Positions 44,993 to 53,161 of a stretch of 64,000 nucleotides of DNA are shown piece by piece. Source of the DNA: Rhizobium sp. 18055 (GTDB taxonomy: Bacteria > Pseudomonadota > Alphaproteobacteria > Rhizobiales > Rhizobiaceae); NCBI RefSeq assembly GCF_902706285.1, contig NZ_CACSKD010000021.1, positions 1 to 64,000 on the forward strand. The letters are read 5' to 3'. The number at the start of each line of letters is the position of its first letter. The first letter of the stretch is position 1. The position numbers were made by a program, and so were the translations under genes. The notes below the pieces were generated by a model, which saw only the letters and a list, made by a program, of their open reading frames with translations, did no database searches and had not been told where the DNA came from.

Positions 44993-45955
44993 TTACTTCA
45001 GCGACGGCGCGATGTTGATGCAGGCTTCGCACAGGCCGGCAACAGCGGCGACAGACTTGTCGAAGGCTTCCTTCTCGGCCTTGTTCAGGTCGATCTCGAT
45101 GATGCGCTCGACGCCACCGGCACCGATCACCGTGGGAACGCCGACATACATGTCCTTGACGCCGTACTGGCCGGTCAGCTGTGCTGCGCAAGGCAGAACG
45201 CGCTTCTTGTCCTTGAGGAAGGATTCAGCCATTTCGATCGCCGACGCTGCAGGCGCGTAGTAGGCCGAACCGGTCTTCAACAGACCGACGATTTCGGCGC
45301 CGCCATCGCGGGTGCGCTGGATGATTTCTTCGAGGCGTTCCTTGGTGACCCAGCCCATGGTGATCAGGTCGGTCAGCGGAATGCCGCCAACGGTCGAGTA
45401 ACGGGCGAGCGGCACCATCGTGTCGCCATGGCCGCCGAGAACGAACGCCGTGACGTCCTGAACCGAAACGTTGAATTCCTTGGAGAGGAACAGGCGGAAG
45501 CGCGACGAATCCAGAACGCCGGCCATGCCGACAACCTTGTTCGCAGGCAGGCCGGAAAACTTCTGCAGCGCCCAGACCATCGCGTCGAGCGGGTTGGTGA
45601 TGCAGATGACGAACGCATTCGGGGCATACTTCTTGATGCCGGCGCCGACCTGTTCCATGACCTTGAGGTTGATGCCGAGAAGATCGTCGCGGCTCATGCC
45701 GGGCTTGCGGGCAACGCCTGCGGTGACGATGCAGACGTCTGCGCCTTCGATTGCCGAGTAATCGCTTGCGCCGGTGAGGTTCGCGTCGAACCCTTCGACC
45801 GGCGAGGACTGGGCGATGTCGAGGCCCTTACCCTGCGGGATGCCGTCGGCGATATCGAAGAGAACGATGTCACCCAGCTCCTTGAGGCCGGCGAGATGCG
45901 CCAGCGTGCCACCAATCATGCCAGAACCAATGAGAGCGATTTTGTTACGCGCCAT
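44993..45955 (-). CDS. mdh: Malate dehydrogenase (LDH-like type)
   Basis: 320 residues. Rossmann motif GSGMIGG near residue 10, Asp in VLFDIADG for NAD selectivity, the substrate Arg in ARKPGMSRDDLL and the catalytic His in VLGGHGDTMVPL. This is the tetrameric, LDH-like class usual in alphaproteobacteria. ATG 45955 has AAAGGA upstream; the in-frame extension to 46081 is noncoding. First gene of mdh-sucCD-odhAB, so the 180 bases upstream should carry the operon promoter. Confidence 0.97.
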   Translation of the reverse strand: MARNKIALIGSGMIGGTLAHLAGLKELGDIVLFDIADGIPQGKGLDIAQSSPVEGFDANLTGASDYSAIEGADVCIVTAGVARKPGMSRDDLLGINLKVMEQVGAGIKKYAPNAFVICITNPLDAMVWALQKFSGLPANKVVGMAGVLDSSRFRLFLSKEFNVSVQDVTAFVLGGHGDTMVPLARYSTVGGIPLTDLITMGWVTKERLEEIIQRTRDGGAEIVGLLKTGSAYYAPAASAIEMAESFLKDKKRVLPCAAQLTGQYGVKDMYVGVPTVIGAGGVERIIEIDLNKAEKEAFDKSVAAVAGLCEACINIAPSLK

Positions 45956-46097
45956 TTCGGTGTTTCCTTTGCGACCAAACTTCGTCGGGCGACGCACGAG
46001 GGGGCTGCGCCCAATTGCCGCAATCGCATAAACCCAAAGAGCTAAAATGGCAAATGAATATTTTGGCGTGAGTAATTTCAATCGTTTAGAACATAAA

Positions 46098-46119
46098 ATT
46101 CTTACGTAAACGTAAGAAT
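46098..46119. promoter_or_regulatory. Perfect palindrome upstream of mdh, candidate operator
   Basis: Arms ATTCTTACGT and ACGTAAGAAT with an AA spacer, in an AT-rich stretch between the zapE stop and mdh, about 140 bases before the mdh start. There is no T run on either side, so it is not a typical terminator. A dimeric repressor or activator of the TCA operon could bind here; which one is unknown. Confidence 0.5.
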
Positions 46120-46135
46120 ATGTATGACCAAATCG

Positions 46136-47299
46136 TTACTCGGCCGCCCGCTTCTCGTGGTGCAGGGCAAGATATTCGGCGCTCCGCATCTCGAACAGCC
46201 GCGATGCTGTCCGGTCGAATTCGAAGCCTTCAGTACCACGCGCTTGTGTCAGCAAGTTCTCAGGCATGGCCTCGGCGGAAATATATAGCCGCACCGCGTG
46301 GTCGTAGAGCGTATCGACCAGAATGATGAAACGCTTCGTCTGGTTCCGCTTCTCCGGTCCGAGCAAGGGAACGTGATCGAGAAATATGGCATCAAAGCGT
46401 TCGGAGATGGCAAGAAAGTCCGCAGCCCCCAGTGGCCTGTCGCAAAGATCGGCAAAGCTGAACCGCGCCAGCCGGTCGACGGCAAGCGGCACATGGATCG
46501 AGCGCCCCTTCATCGGAATCTCGATCGGATGCGCCTTGCGCCCGTGCAGCGCCTGGTTCCACGAGGCATCCATCGCCATGTCGGCGTGATTGCCGAGCGG
46601 TGTCAGGTAAACAGGCAGGCTATTGATCTTCTCCATCCGGTAATCGGTCGGAGAATCCAGCGTCACCGTCTCGACATACTGGTTGAGCAGGCCGATGAAC
46701 GGCGTGAACAGGCTGCGGTTCAGCCCGTCGCGGTAGAGATTGTCAGGCTCGACATTGGAGGTGGCAACCAGGATGCAGCCGCGCCCGAACAGGTCGGCAA
46801 ACAGCCGCGACAGGATCATCGCATCGGCAATGTCGGTAACAGTGAATTCGTCGAAGCAGAGCAGCTCGGCCTCGTCGTAGAGCGCGGCACCCACCACCGG
46901 GATCGGATCCGCCTGCTTGGTCTCACCGTTCTTCAGCTTCAGCCGGTGGGCGGCGATGCGGTTGTGCACGTCGGTCATGAATTCGTGGAAATGCGCCCGC
47001 CGCTTCTTCGGCGTCGGCGCCATGCCGAAGAACATGTCCATCAGCATCGTCTTGCCGCGGCCGACGCTGCCGTGGATATAGAGGCCCCTGACCTTGTCGG
47101 ACGACTTCTTCTTGGCGGCGAACAGCCAGCCGAGCGCGCTCGACTTCGCCGCCGGGCGCTTCTGCTTCAGCTCCGACAGCACCCGATCGAGGCACCTGGC
47201 CACATGCATCTGGGCATCGTCGATCTGAAGCGCACCCGAGGCCGTCAGCGACTTCAATTGTTCGCTGACGCTCAAGCTGTAGTCTGGCATCGGTTGCAT
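46136..47299 (-). CDS. zapE: Cell division protein ZapE (AFG1-like ATPase)
   Basis: 387 residues. AAA-type Walker A in HGSVGRGKTMLMDMFF, FHEFMTDVHNRI, Walker B ELLCFDEFTVTDIADAMIL, sensor TSNVEPDNLYRDGLNR, and RFSFADLCDRPLGAADFLAI. AFG1/LACE1 homologues occur in mitochondria; ZapE acts at constriction in Escherichia coli. The start could be ATG 47299 or the Met three codons on. It lies 48 bases after the Omp19-like gene. Confidence 0.93.
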   Translation of the reverse strand: MQPMPDYSLSVSEQLKSLTASGALQIDDAQMHVARCLDRVLSELKQKRPAAKSSALGWLFAAKKKSSDKVRGLYIHGSVGRGKTMLMDMFFGMAPTPKKRRAHFHEFMTDVHNRIAAHRLKLKNGETKQADPIPVVGAALYDEAELLCFDEFTVTDIADAMILSRLFADLFGRGCILVATSNVEPDNLYRDGLNRSLFTPFIGLLNQYVETVTLDSPTDYRMEKINSLPVYLTPLGNHADMAMDASWNQALHGRKAHPIEIPMKGRSIHVPLAVDRLARFSFADLCDRPLGAADFLAISERFDAIFLDHVPLLGPEKRNQTKRFIILVDTLYDHAVRLYISAEAMPENLLTQARGTEGFEFDRTASRLFEMRSAEYLALHHEKRAAE

Positions 47300-47347
47300 G
47301 TAAAATATCCGCCCGGAGAAGATCGGCGGAGCGAGCCGCCGGCTCGC

Positions 47348-47869
47348 TTATCGGCTGAGTGTGATCGGCTGCCCGGTGTTGGTCTGGCCGGTGAAGGCAT
47401 TGTCGGCGGTCTTGTAGACGCTGCCGATCTGGTTGCCGCTGCGATCCTTGAGCAGAACCTGCTTGCCGGACACTTCCCAGGACCCCATCGCCGTCAGCTC
47501 GCCGACGCAGCCGCGCGTACCGCCGCGCGATCCGCTGCCGAGATTGGTGAGCGTCAGGAACATGTCGCAGGAGCCGTTGACCCGCCAGCTGCCGACCAGA
47601 GATTCCTTGGTGACATCCATGCCACCACCGCCGTTGGACGCCATGGCGCCCGGCTGGGCACCGCCCATCGGCGGCTGATTGGTCGGAGCCGCAGGAAACT
47701 GCGAGGAGCCCGACACCGGCGGCAACTGTCCGCCCTGAACCGAAGGAACCGGCTGCGCCGTCAAGGGCGCCGGCGCTGCACTGTAGCTGGCATCATTATA
47801 CGCCGTACGCTGGCAACCGGCGAGTGACAGAACGACCGCCATACCTGTCATCGCATATCGCAACTGCAT
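47348..47869 (-). CDS. Omp19-like outer membrane lipoprotein with protease-inhibitor (Inh) domain
   Basis: 173 residues from ATG 47869, which has GGGAG upstream. The lipobox LSLAGC puts the lipidated cysteine at residue 19. A Pro/Gly/Gln-rich linker (about 30-90) follows. The C-terminal AprI/Inh beta-barrel has SLVGSWRVNGSCDMFLTLT, CVGELTAMGSWEVSGKQVLL and ends GQTNTGQPITLSR. As I recall it, the C-terminus closely follows Brucella Omp19, a surface lipoprotein that inhibits proteases. It probably shields surface proteins from proteases here too, but that is inference. Confidence 0.85.
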   Translation of the reverse strand: MQLRYAMTGMAVVLSLAGCQRTAYNDASYSAAPAPLTAQPVPSVQGGQLPPVSGSSQFPAAPTNQPPMGGAQPGAMASNGGGGMDVTKESLVGSWRVNGSCDMFLTLTNLGSGSRGGTRGCVGELTAMGSWEVSGKQVLLKDRSGNQIGSVYKTADNAFTGQTNTGQPITLSR

Positions 47870-48116
47870 CTGAATGCTCCCGAATGTCCGCTTTTGTCGC
47901 ATGAAACTAATGAATAGACTGATTTTCGAGTTAACGTATTTCACGTTGGTTAATCAAGTCGGCACAGCCTTAAATTGCCCGTGACAGAGCTAGGCCTGTA
48001 ACGGCACAATTCAACCTTTGTGGCCGAGAACTTCCTGCAGATAGAATTTGTCAGCAAGGTGATGGGCAGCCATTTCATCGCGCCGGGCAGCCGGTTTGCA
48101 CTGCAAAGCACGATCC

Positions 48117-48139
48117 GGCGGCCCTGATCCCGGGCCGCC
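48117..48139 (-). terminator. GC-rich hairpin after sdhB, possible terminator
   Basis: Perfect 8-bp arms GGCGGCCC and GGGCCGCC with a 7-base loop, 15 bases beyond the sdhB stop. There is no T run, so termination would need Rho or act through stability. The rest of the 285-base gap to the Omp19-like gene shows no gene. Confidence 0.45.
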
Positions 48140-48154
48140 ATGCGATCAAACGCC

Positions 48155-48934
48155 CTAAACGCGACGCTCGACCATCATCTTCTTGATCTCGGCAATCGCC
48201 TTGGCCGGGTTCAGACCCTTCGGGCAGGTCTGCGCGCAGTTCATGATCGTGTGGCAGCGATAGAGGCGGAACGGATCTTCAAGGTTGTCGAGACGTTCGC
48301 CGGTCGCTTCGTCGCGCGAATCGATCAGCCAGCGATAGGCCTGCAGCAGCACGGCCGGACCGAGATAGCGGTCGCCGTTCCACCAGTAGCTCGGACAGGA
48401 GGTCGAGCAGCAGGCACACAGGATGCACTCGTAGAGACCGTCGAGCTTCTGGCGATCGTCGTGGCTCTGCTTCCATTCCTTGGCGGGAGCGGGAGAAACG
48501 GTCTTCAGCCACGGCTCGATCGAGCGGTGCTGGGCATAGAAGTTGTTGAGGTCTGGCACCAGATCCTTGACGACGGGCAGGTGCGGCAAAGGATAGATCT
48601 TTACCGTGCCGTTGATGTCGTCGAGACCCTTGGTGCAGGCCAGCGTATTGGTGCCGTCGATGTTCATCGCGCACGAACCGCAGATGCCCTCGCGACAGGA
48701 ACGGCGCAGCGTCAGCGTCGGGTCGATCTTGTTCTTGATGTAGAGCAGACCATCGAGCACCATCGGGCCGCAATCGTCGATATCGATATAGAACGTATCG
48801 ATCGACGGGTTCTGGCCATCGTCGGGGCTCCAGCGATAGACGCGGAATTCGCGGGTATTGGTCGCGCCAGCGGGCTTCGGCCATACCTTGCCTTCGCGCA
48901 TCTGGGAATTCTTGGGGAGAGCGAGTTCAACCAT
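48155..48934 (-). CDS. sdhB: Succinate dehydrogenase iron-sulfur subunit
   Basis: 259 residues. Plant-ferredoxin-type 2Fe-2S site SCREGICGSCAMNIDG with a further Cys downstream, then CILCACCSTSCPSYWWN and CHTIMNCAQTCPKGLNP for the 4Fe-4S and 3Fe-4S clusters. It passes electrons from SdhA to ubiquinone at SdhCD. Last gene of sdhCDAB, 12 bases after sdhA. Confidence 0.98.
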   Translation of the reverse strand: MVELALPKNSQMREGKVWPKPAGATNTREFRVYRWSPDDGQNPSIDTFYIDIDDCGPMVLDGLLYIKNKIDPTLTLRRSCREGICGSCAMNIDGTNTLACTKGLDDINGTVKIYPLPHLPVVKDLVPDLNNFYAQHRSIEPWLKTVSPAPAKEWKQSHDDRQKLDGLYECILCACCSTSCPSYWWNGDRYLGPAVLLQAYRWLIDSRDEATGERLDNLEDPFRLYRCHTIMNCAQTCPKGLNPAKAIAEIKKMMVERRV

Positions 48935-48946
48935 GTCAAATTCCTC

Positions 48947-50803
48947 CTAGTACACACGAGCCTTGGGGGCGATCTTCTGCGGGTCGATGCCCTCTGCGAT
49001 GAGCTCGGTATGCACAGGGCGGTAGTCGAGCTTGACGTCGCCGGCGTCGTTGACCCAGGCGAGCGTATGCTTGCGCCAGTTCTCGTCGTCGCGGCCGGCA
49101 AACTTGCCTTCGGTGTAATCCTCGCGCGCATGCGAGCCGCGGCTCTCCTTGCGGGCTTCGGCGCCGTAGATCGTGGTGATGGCGTTGGCCATCAGGTTCT
49201 GCAGCTCCAGCGTTTCCACCAGGTCCGAGTTCCAGATCATCGAGCGATCGGTGACCTTGATGTCGCGCATTTCCTGCCAGATGGCAGAAATCCGCTTGCA
49301 GCCCGATTCCAGCGATTCCTGCGTGCGGAACACGGCGGCGTCTTCCTGCATGGCGCGCTGCATCTTTTCGCGCAGAACCGATGTCGGCGTGCCGCCGCTG
49401 GCGTTACGCAGGCCGTCGAAGCGATCCATGATCTTGTCGCAGGCGGCAACGTTGAGCGCTGGAACCGGCGATGCGCGGTCGATGACTTCGCCGGCGCGGA
49501 TGGCGGCGGCACGTCCGAACACCACGAGGTCGATCAGCGAGTTGGAGCCGAGACGATTGGCACCGTGCACCGAGGCGCAACCGGCTTCACCCACAGCCAT
49601 CAGGCCGGGCAGGATGCGCTCAGGATTGTTGCTGTCGGCGTTCAGCACTTCGCCCCAGTAATTGGTCGGAATGCCGCCCATGTTGTAGTGAACCGTCGGC
49701 AGAACCGGGATCGGCTCGCGGGTCACGTCGACACCGGCAAAGATCTTGGCGCTCTCGGAAATGCCCGGCAGGCGCTCGTGCAGAACGGCGGGATCGAGGT
49801 GGTCGAGATGCAGGAAGATGTGGTCCTTGGCCTTGCCGACGCCGCGGCCTTCGCGGATTTCGAGCGTCATGCAGCGCGAGACGACGTCACGCGAGGCAAG
49901 GTCCTTGGCCGAAGGAGCATAGCGCTCCATGAAGCGTTCGCCCTCGGAATTCACGAGGTAACCGCCTTCGCCGCGTGCGCCTTCGGTGATCAGACAGCCG
50001 GAGCCGTAGATGCCGGTCGGGTGGAACTGCACGAACTCCATGTCCTGCAGGGGCAGGCCGGCACGCGCCACCATGCCGCCGCCGTCGCCGGTGCAGGTGT
50101 GGGCCGATGTTGCCGAGAAGTAGGCGCGGCCGTAGCCGCCGGTCGCCAGCACCACCATCTTGGCGGCGAAGCGATGGATCGTGCCGTCGTCGAGGTTCCA
50201 GGCAACGACGCCGGTGCAGCGGCTGCCGTCATCCGACATGATCAGGTCGAGCGCGAAATACTCGATGAAGAATTCGGCATTGTTGCGCAGCGACTGGCCG
50301 TAGAGCGTGTGCAGGATGGCGTGGCCGGTGCGGTCGGCAACGGCGCAGGTGCGCTGTACCGGCGGGCCTTCGCCGTAGTTCTGCATGTGGCCGCCGAACG
50401 GCCGCTGGTAGATCTTGCCCTCTTCATTGCGCGAGAAGGGAACGCCGTAGTGCTCCAGCTCATAGACCGCCTTCGGCGCTTCCATGGTCAGATACTGCAT
50501 GGCATCGACGTCGCCGAGCCAGTCGGAGCCCTTGACGGTGTCGTAGAGGTGCCACTGCCAGCTGTCGGGCGTCATGTTGCGCAGCGATGCGGCAATGCCG
50601 CCCTGGGCGGCAACGGTGTGGCTGCGGGTCGGGAACACCTTGGTGATGCAGGCGGTCTTGAAACCCTGCTCGGCCATGCCGAGCGTGGCGCGAAGACCGG
50701 CACCACCGGCGCCGACGACGATCACGTCATAGGAGTGATCGACATACTTGTAGGCTTTGCCATTCTGAGCAGGGCCATTCTGAGTGGATGAAGTCGATGC
50801 CAT
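48947..50803 (-). CDS. sdhA: Succinate dehydrogenase flavoprotein subunit
   Basis: 618 residues. FAD motif VVGAGGAGLRA near residue 32, the covalent-FAD histidine in TRSHTVAAQGGI, GHAILHTLYGQSL, and the substrate site with HPTGIYGSGCLITEGARGEGG and RLGSNSLIDLVVFGRAA. It oxidises succinate to fumarate on the cytoplasmic face of the inner membrane. The N-terminal about 20 residues are Ser/Gln/Asn-rich and variable. Confidence 0.98.
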   Translation of the reverse strand: MASTSSTQNGPAQNGKAYKYVDHSYDVIVVGAGGAGLRATLGMAEQGFKTACITKVFPTRSHTVAAQGGIAASLRNMTPDSWQWHLYDTVKGSDWLGDVDAMQYLTMEAPKAVYELEHYGVPFSRNEEGKIYQRPFGGHMQNYGEGPPVQRTCAVADRTGHAILHTLYGQSLRNNAEFFIEYFALDLIMSDDGSRCTGVVAWNLDDGTIHRFAAKMVVLATGGYGRAYFSATSAHTCTGDGGGMVARAGLPLQDMEFVQFHPTGIYGSGCLITEGARGEGGYLVNSEGERFMERYAPSAKDLASRDVVSRCMTLEIREGRGVGKAKDHIFLHLDHLDPAVLHERLPGISESAKIFAGVDVTREPIPVLPTVHYNMGGIPTNYWGEVLNADSNNPERILPGLMAVGEAGCASVHGANRLGSNSLIDLVVFGRAAAIRAGEVIDRASPVPALNVAACDKIMDRFDGLRNASGGTPTSVLREKMQRAMQEDAAVFRTQESLESGCKRISAIWQEMRDIKVTDRSMIWNSDLVETLELQNLMANAITTIYGAEARKESRGSHAREDYTEGKFAGRDDENWRKHTLAWVNDAGDVKLDYRPVHTELIAEGIDPQKIAPKARVY

Positions 50804-50811
50804 GATATCAA

Positions 50812-51192
50812 TTATCCTACGAACGCGATCTTCAGAATGGCGAACAGACAGAGCCCGGCCATCAGGATCGAAAAGAAGGTGTTGAGCATCACGAGCGCGA
50901 TCTTGGTGACTTCATGGTGCACATAGTCTTCGATGATGACCTGCATGCCGAGCTTCATGTGGATGATGCCCGAGATGATCATCAGGCCCATGATGACGGC
51001 GACGAACGGGTTCGACAGCGCGTGCACGACCTCCGAATACGGCTGGCCGGCATGGACGATCATGAAGATGATGAAGAAGAGAAACAGCGGCACATTGGCC
51101 ACCGCCGTCACGCGCTGGCGCCAGAAATGTTCCGTGCCGTCCTTGGCCGAGCCAAGACCGCGAACCTTACCCAAAGGGGTACGCATATCCAT
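50812..51192 (-). CDS. sdhD: Succinate dehydrogenase membrane anchor subunit D
   Basis: 126 residues with three membrane segments (about 36-54, 64-82, 100-122). It has HFWRQRVTAVANVPL with the quinone-site residues and the haem-ligand histidine in IISGIIHMKLGMQVIIEDYVHHE. ATG 51192 has AAGGG eight bases upstream. It lies 11 bases after sdhC and 8 bases before sdhA. Confidence 0.94.
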   Translation of the reverse strand: MDMRTPLGKVRGLGSAKDGTEHFWRQRVTAVANVPLFLFFIIFMIVHAGQPYSEVVHALSNPFVAVIMGLMIISGIIHMKLGMQVIIEDYVHHEVTKIALVMLNTFFSILMAGLCLFAILKIAFVG

Positions 51193-51203
51193 GAGATCAA
51201 CCC

Positions 51204-51599
51204 TTAGAAGCGAATGATGAAGCCGATCACCCAGACCAGCACGGTCAGACAGAGCGAGGCGATGATGTTGAGCTTGGCGAGCTTGGTCGAGAAGTGCTTG
51301 TCGAAGCCATAGCCGAGATCCCACATGAAGTGGCGGAAGCCGCCGAGCATGTGGTGGATCAGCGCCCAGGTGTAGCCGAGCAGCACGAGCTTGCCGACGA
51401 TGCTGCCGAGCACCCAGTTGGCCCAGTCATAGGACGACTGGCCGGTCGCGGCGGCGATCAGCCACCAGGCAATCAGGATCGTGCCGACATAGAGTGCGCC
51501 ACCGGTGATGCGGTGGACAATCGACATGATCATGGTGGGGATTGGTTTGTAGATCTGCAAATGCGGCGACAGGGGCCGATTGTTTGTCACGTTCGCCAT
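51204..51599 (-). CDS. sdhC: Succinate dehydrogenase cytochrome b556 subunit C
   Basis: 131 residues, three membrane segments. The conserved N-terminus is RPLSPHLQIYKPIPTMIMSI followed by HRITGGALY with the quinone-binding Ser/Arg. The haem-ligand His is in WALIHHMLGGFRHFMWD. ATG 51599 has GAGG upstream. First gene of sdhCDAB. Confidence 0.95.
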   Translation of the reverse strand: MANVTNNRPLSPHLQIYKPIPTMIMSIVHRITGGALYVGTILIAWWLIAAATGQSSYDWANWVLGSIVGKLVLLGYTWALIHHMLGGFRHFMWDLGYGFDKHFSTKLAKLNIIASLCLTVLVWVIGFIIRF

Positions 51600-51913
51600 C
51601 AGAACCTCGCGGCGGTCTTTCTGCGCTCCTGGGAGCCAGGAAGCATCCAAGCAACCACACGATTGACAGAAAGCTGTGTGTGCGTTGCATCAATGGCGAC
51701 GTTTAATCACGGAAACCCCTAACGACAAGTATAATTGACGCACCCGCGTAATTTAATCGATTTGCGTCTTGACGCCTCGGCAGGGATAGGCAAACCGGCC
51801 CACCCCACACCCCCTTGCGGATGATTTTTCAAGCGCCGATGGACAAGCCGCCGCTTTTGGCGCATTTTCGCGTTAACGCTTTGTTAAGAATTTGGTTTCC
51901 GGAGACCAGCGCG
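51600..51913. promoter_or_regulatory. Divergent promoter region between sdhC and the Gly-rich secreted protein gene
   Basis: A 314-base gap with no convincing gene. A TATAAT (about 51730) lies in an AT-richer patch (51720-51765). A perfect TTAA-N7-TTAA box is at 51873-51887. The sdh promoter should read leftward from here; I cannot place it exactly. Confidence 0.5.
51873..51887 (+). promoter_or_regulatory. CtrA-type site TTAA-N7-TTAA
   Basis: TTAA at 51873 and TTAA at 51884 with exactly seven bases between, inside GTTAACGCTTTGTTAAG, 26 bases before the start of the secreted-protein gene. This matches the consensus of the alphaproteobacterial cell-cycle regulator CtrA. Binding is inferred. 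Confidence 0.5.
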
Positions 51914-52498
51914 ATGTGGAAGACATCCTCGAAACTCGTTTCGCTCGCTGTTGCGATGCTGATCGCCCTGCCTGCCATGGCAGGTGATTTCGGCGACAGC
52001 CCCTTCCCGCGCCATCACGGCGGCGGTCATCGGGGCGCAGGCTTTCAGGGCACAGGCTTTCAGGGCTCAGGCTTTCAGGGCTCAGGCCAGCACGGCCAGT
52101 TGATCATCCGCCATCAGGGTGCTTCGGTCATCGGCCAGTCGGGTGGCTGGAACAGAGGGCAGATGCGCTTTGCCGGCAATCACGACGGCTTTCGCGGGAA
52201 AAATCCCTGGCGGCGTGGCGGCTTCATCCAGCGCTTCTCCTCGCCATCATCGAGCTTTGCCCGCAACAATGTGCTGATCATCAACCGGACGGGGCAGGAT
52301 CAGCGCCAGGGTGGCACCTATGCCGGGTCATCCTATGCTTTCGAGGCCAACGGCGGCACGTATATCGGTGCCAATGGTTATGCGATCTACGGATATCGGC
52401 CGACCGTCCGCCTGGCACCCATGGCCAAGGTCATCACCGTCTCCACCCGCCGCAATCCCTGCTCCTACGAAGCCGGCGTCTGCGTCATCCGCCACTGA
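51914..52498 (+). CDS. Secreted Gly/His-rich hypothetical protein with tandem repeats
   Basis: 194 residues from ATG 51914 (GGAG nine bases upstream). Signal peptide SLAVAMLIALPAMAGDFGD. The mature N-terminus has HHGGGHRG and GFQG repeats of five residues, encoded by three 15-bp DNA repeats at 52034-52078. The C-terminal half is better conserved-looking: NNVLIINRTGQ, GGTYIGANGYAIYGYRPTVRLAPMAKVITV and a terminal CSYEAGVCVIRH with two cysteines. No family recognised. Cell-cycle control by CtrA is suggested by the box just upstream. Confidence 0.75.
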   Translation: MWKTSSKLVSLAVAMLIALPAMAGDFGDSPFPRHHGGGHRGAGFQGTGFQGSGFQGSGQHGQLIIRHQGASVIGQSGGWNRGQMRFAGNHDGFRGKNPWRRGGFIQRFSSPSSSFARNNVLIINRTGQDQRQGGTYAGSSYAFEANGGTYIGANGYAIYGYRPTVRLAPMAKVITVSTRRNPCSYEAGVCVIRH

Positions 52499-52507
52499 CA
52501 TCCGGCT

Positions 52508-53155
52508 TCAACGTGTAAACCGCCAGACCGTGGTTTTCTTGACCTCGCTGTCTTCGAGCGCCCGCGTCACCGGCACCTCGTAGACGGCGCAGGCCTGCAG
52601 CTTATCCCTCGGCAGGTAAGCCCGCCCGGGATCGCCGACGATCACGCTCACACCTGACGAAGCCAGCCGCTCGAACCACGGCACCAGCGCCGCGGCAAAA
52701 TCGCGATCATAGAAAACATCGCCGGCGAGCAGTACATCGGCATCGACATCGCTGCCGATCAGGTTCTCTCCGGTGAAACCGATCTCGACACCATTGAGCG
52801 CCGCATTCAGCGCCACCGCCGTCGCCGTCCACGGATCGATATCGGCGGCGAGCACACTGGTCGCTCCTGCCATTATCGCCGCAATCCCAACCAGCCCGGA
52901 GCCGCTGGCGAAATCCACCACGCGTTTGCCGGCGACAGTCTCGGGATGATCGAGCACATACCGCGCCAGCCCCTGCCCGCCGGCCCAGGCAAACGCCCAG
53001 AACGGCGGCGGCAGGCCGATCTCGGCGAGCTCCTCTTCCGTCTTCAGCCACAGCTCATGCGCCTCGGTCGCCAGATGCAGCCGGATTTCCGGCACATGCG
53101 GCGGCGTCATCGGGCTGGTATTGCCGCGGATGAAAATCTCGGGATCGGTCTTCAC
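52508..53155 (-). CDS. METTL20/ETFBKMT-like protein methyltransferase
   Basis: 215 residues. Seven-beta-strand SAM methyltransferase with motif I VVDFASGSGLVGIAA, post-I LAADIDPWTATAV and the DVFYD motif (GDVFYDRDFAA) typical of the lysine-specific MTF16 group. LPPPFWAFAWAGGQGLARYVLDHPETV is the conserved entry. As I recall it, a homologue in Agrobacterium methylates ribosomal protein L7/L12 and the ETF beta subunit, and this gene looks like that group. It lies 6 bases after the EVE gene on the same strand, with YciI and gpsA further upstream. Confidence 0.82.
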   Translation of the reverse strand: MKTDPEIFIRGNTSPMTPPHVPEIRLHLATEAHELWLKTEEELAEIGLPPPFWAFAWAGGQGLARYVLDHPETVAGKRVVDFASGSGLVGIAAIMAGATSVLAADIDPWTATAVALNAALNGVEIGFTGENLIGSDVDADVLLAGDVFYDRDFAAALVPWFERLASSGVSVIVGDPGRAYLPRDKLQACAVYEVPVTRALEDSEVKKTTVWRFTR

Positions 53156-53161
53156 TTGAGG

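Noticed and set aside
47950..48141. 63-codon minus-strand frame after sdhB
   Set aside because: No ribosome binding site or family resemblance; it overlaps the hairpin following sdhB.
48140..50791. 883-codon plus-strand open frame opposite sdhB and sdhA
   Set aside because: Shadow of sdhAB caused by codon bias in GC-rich DNA.
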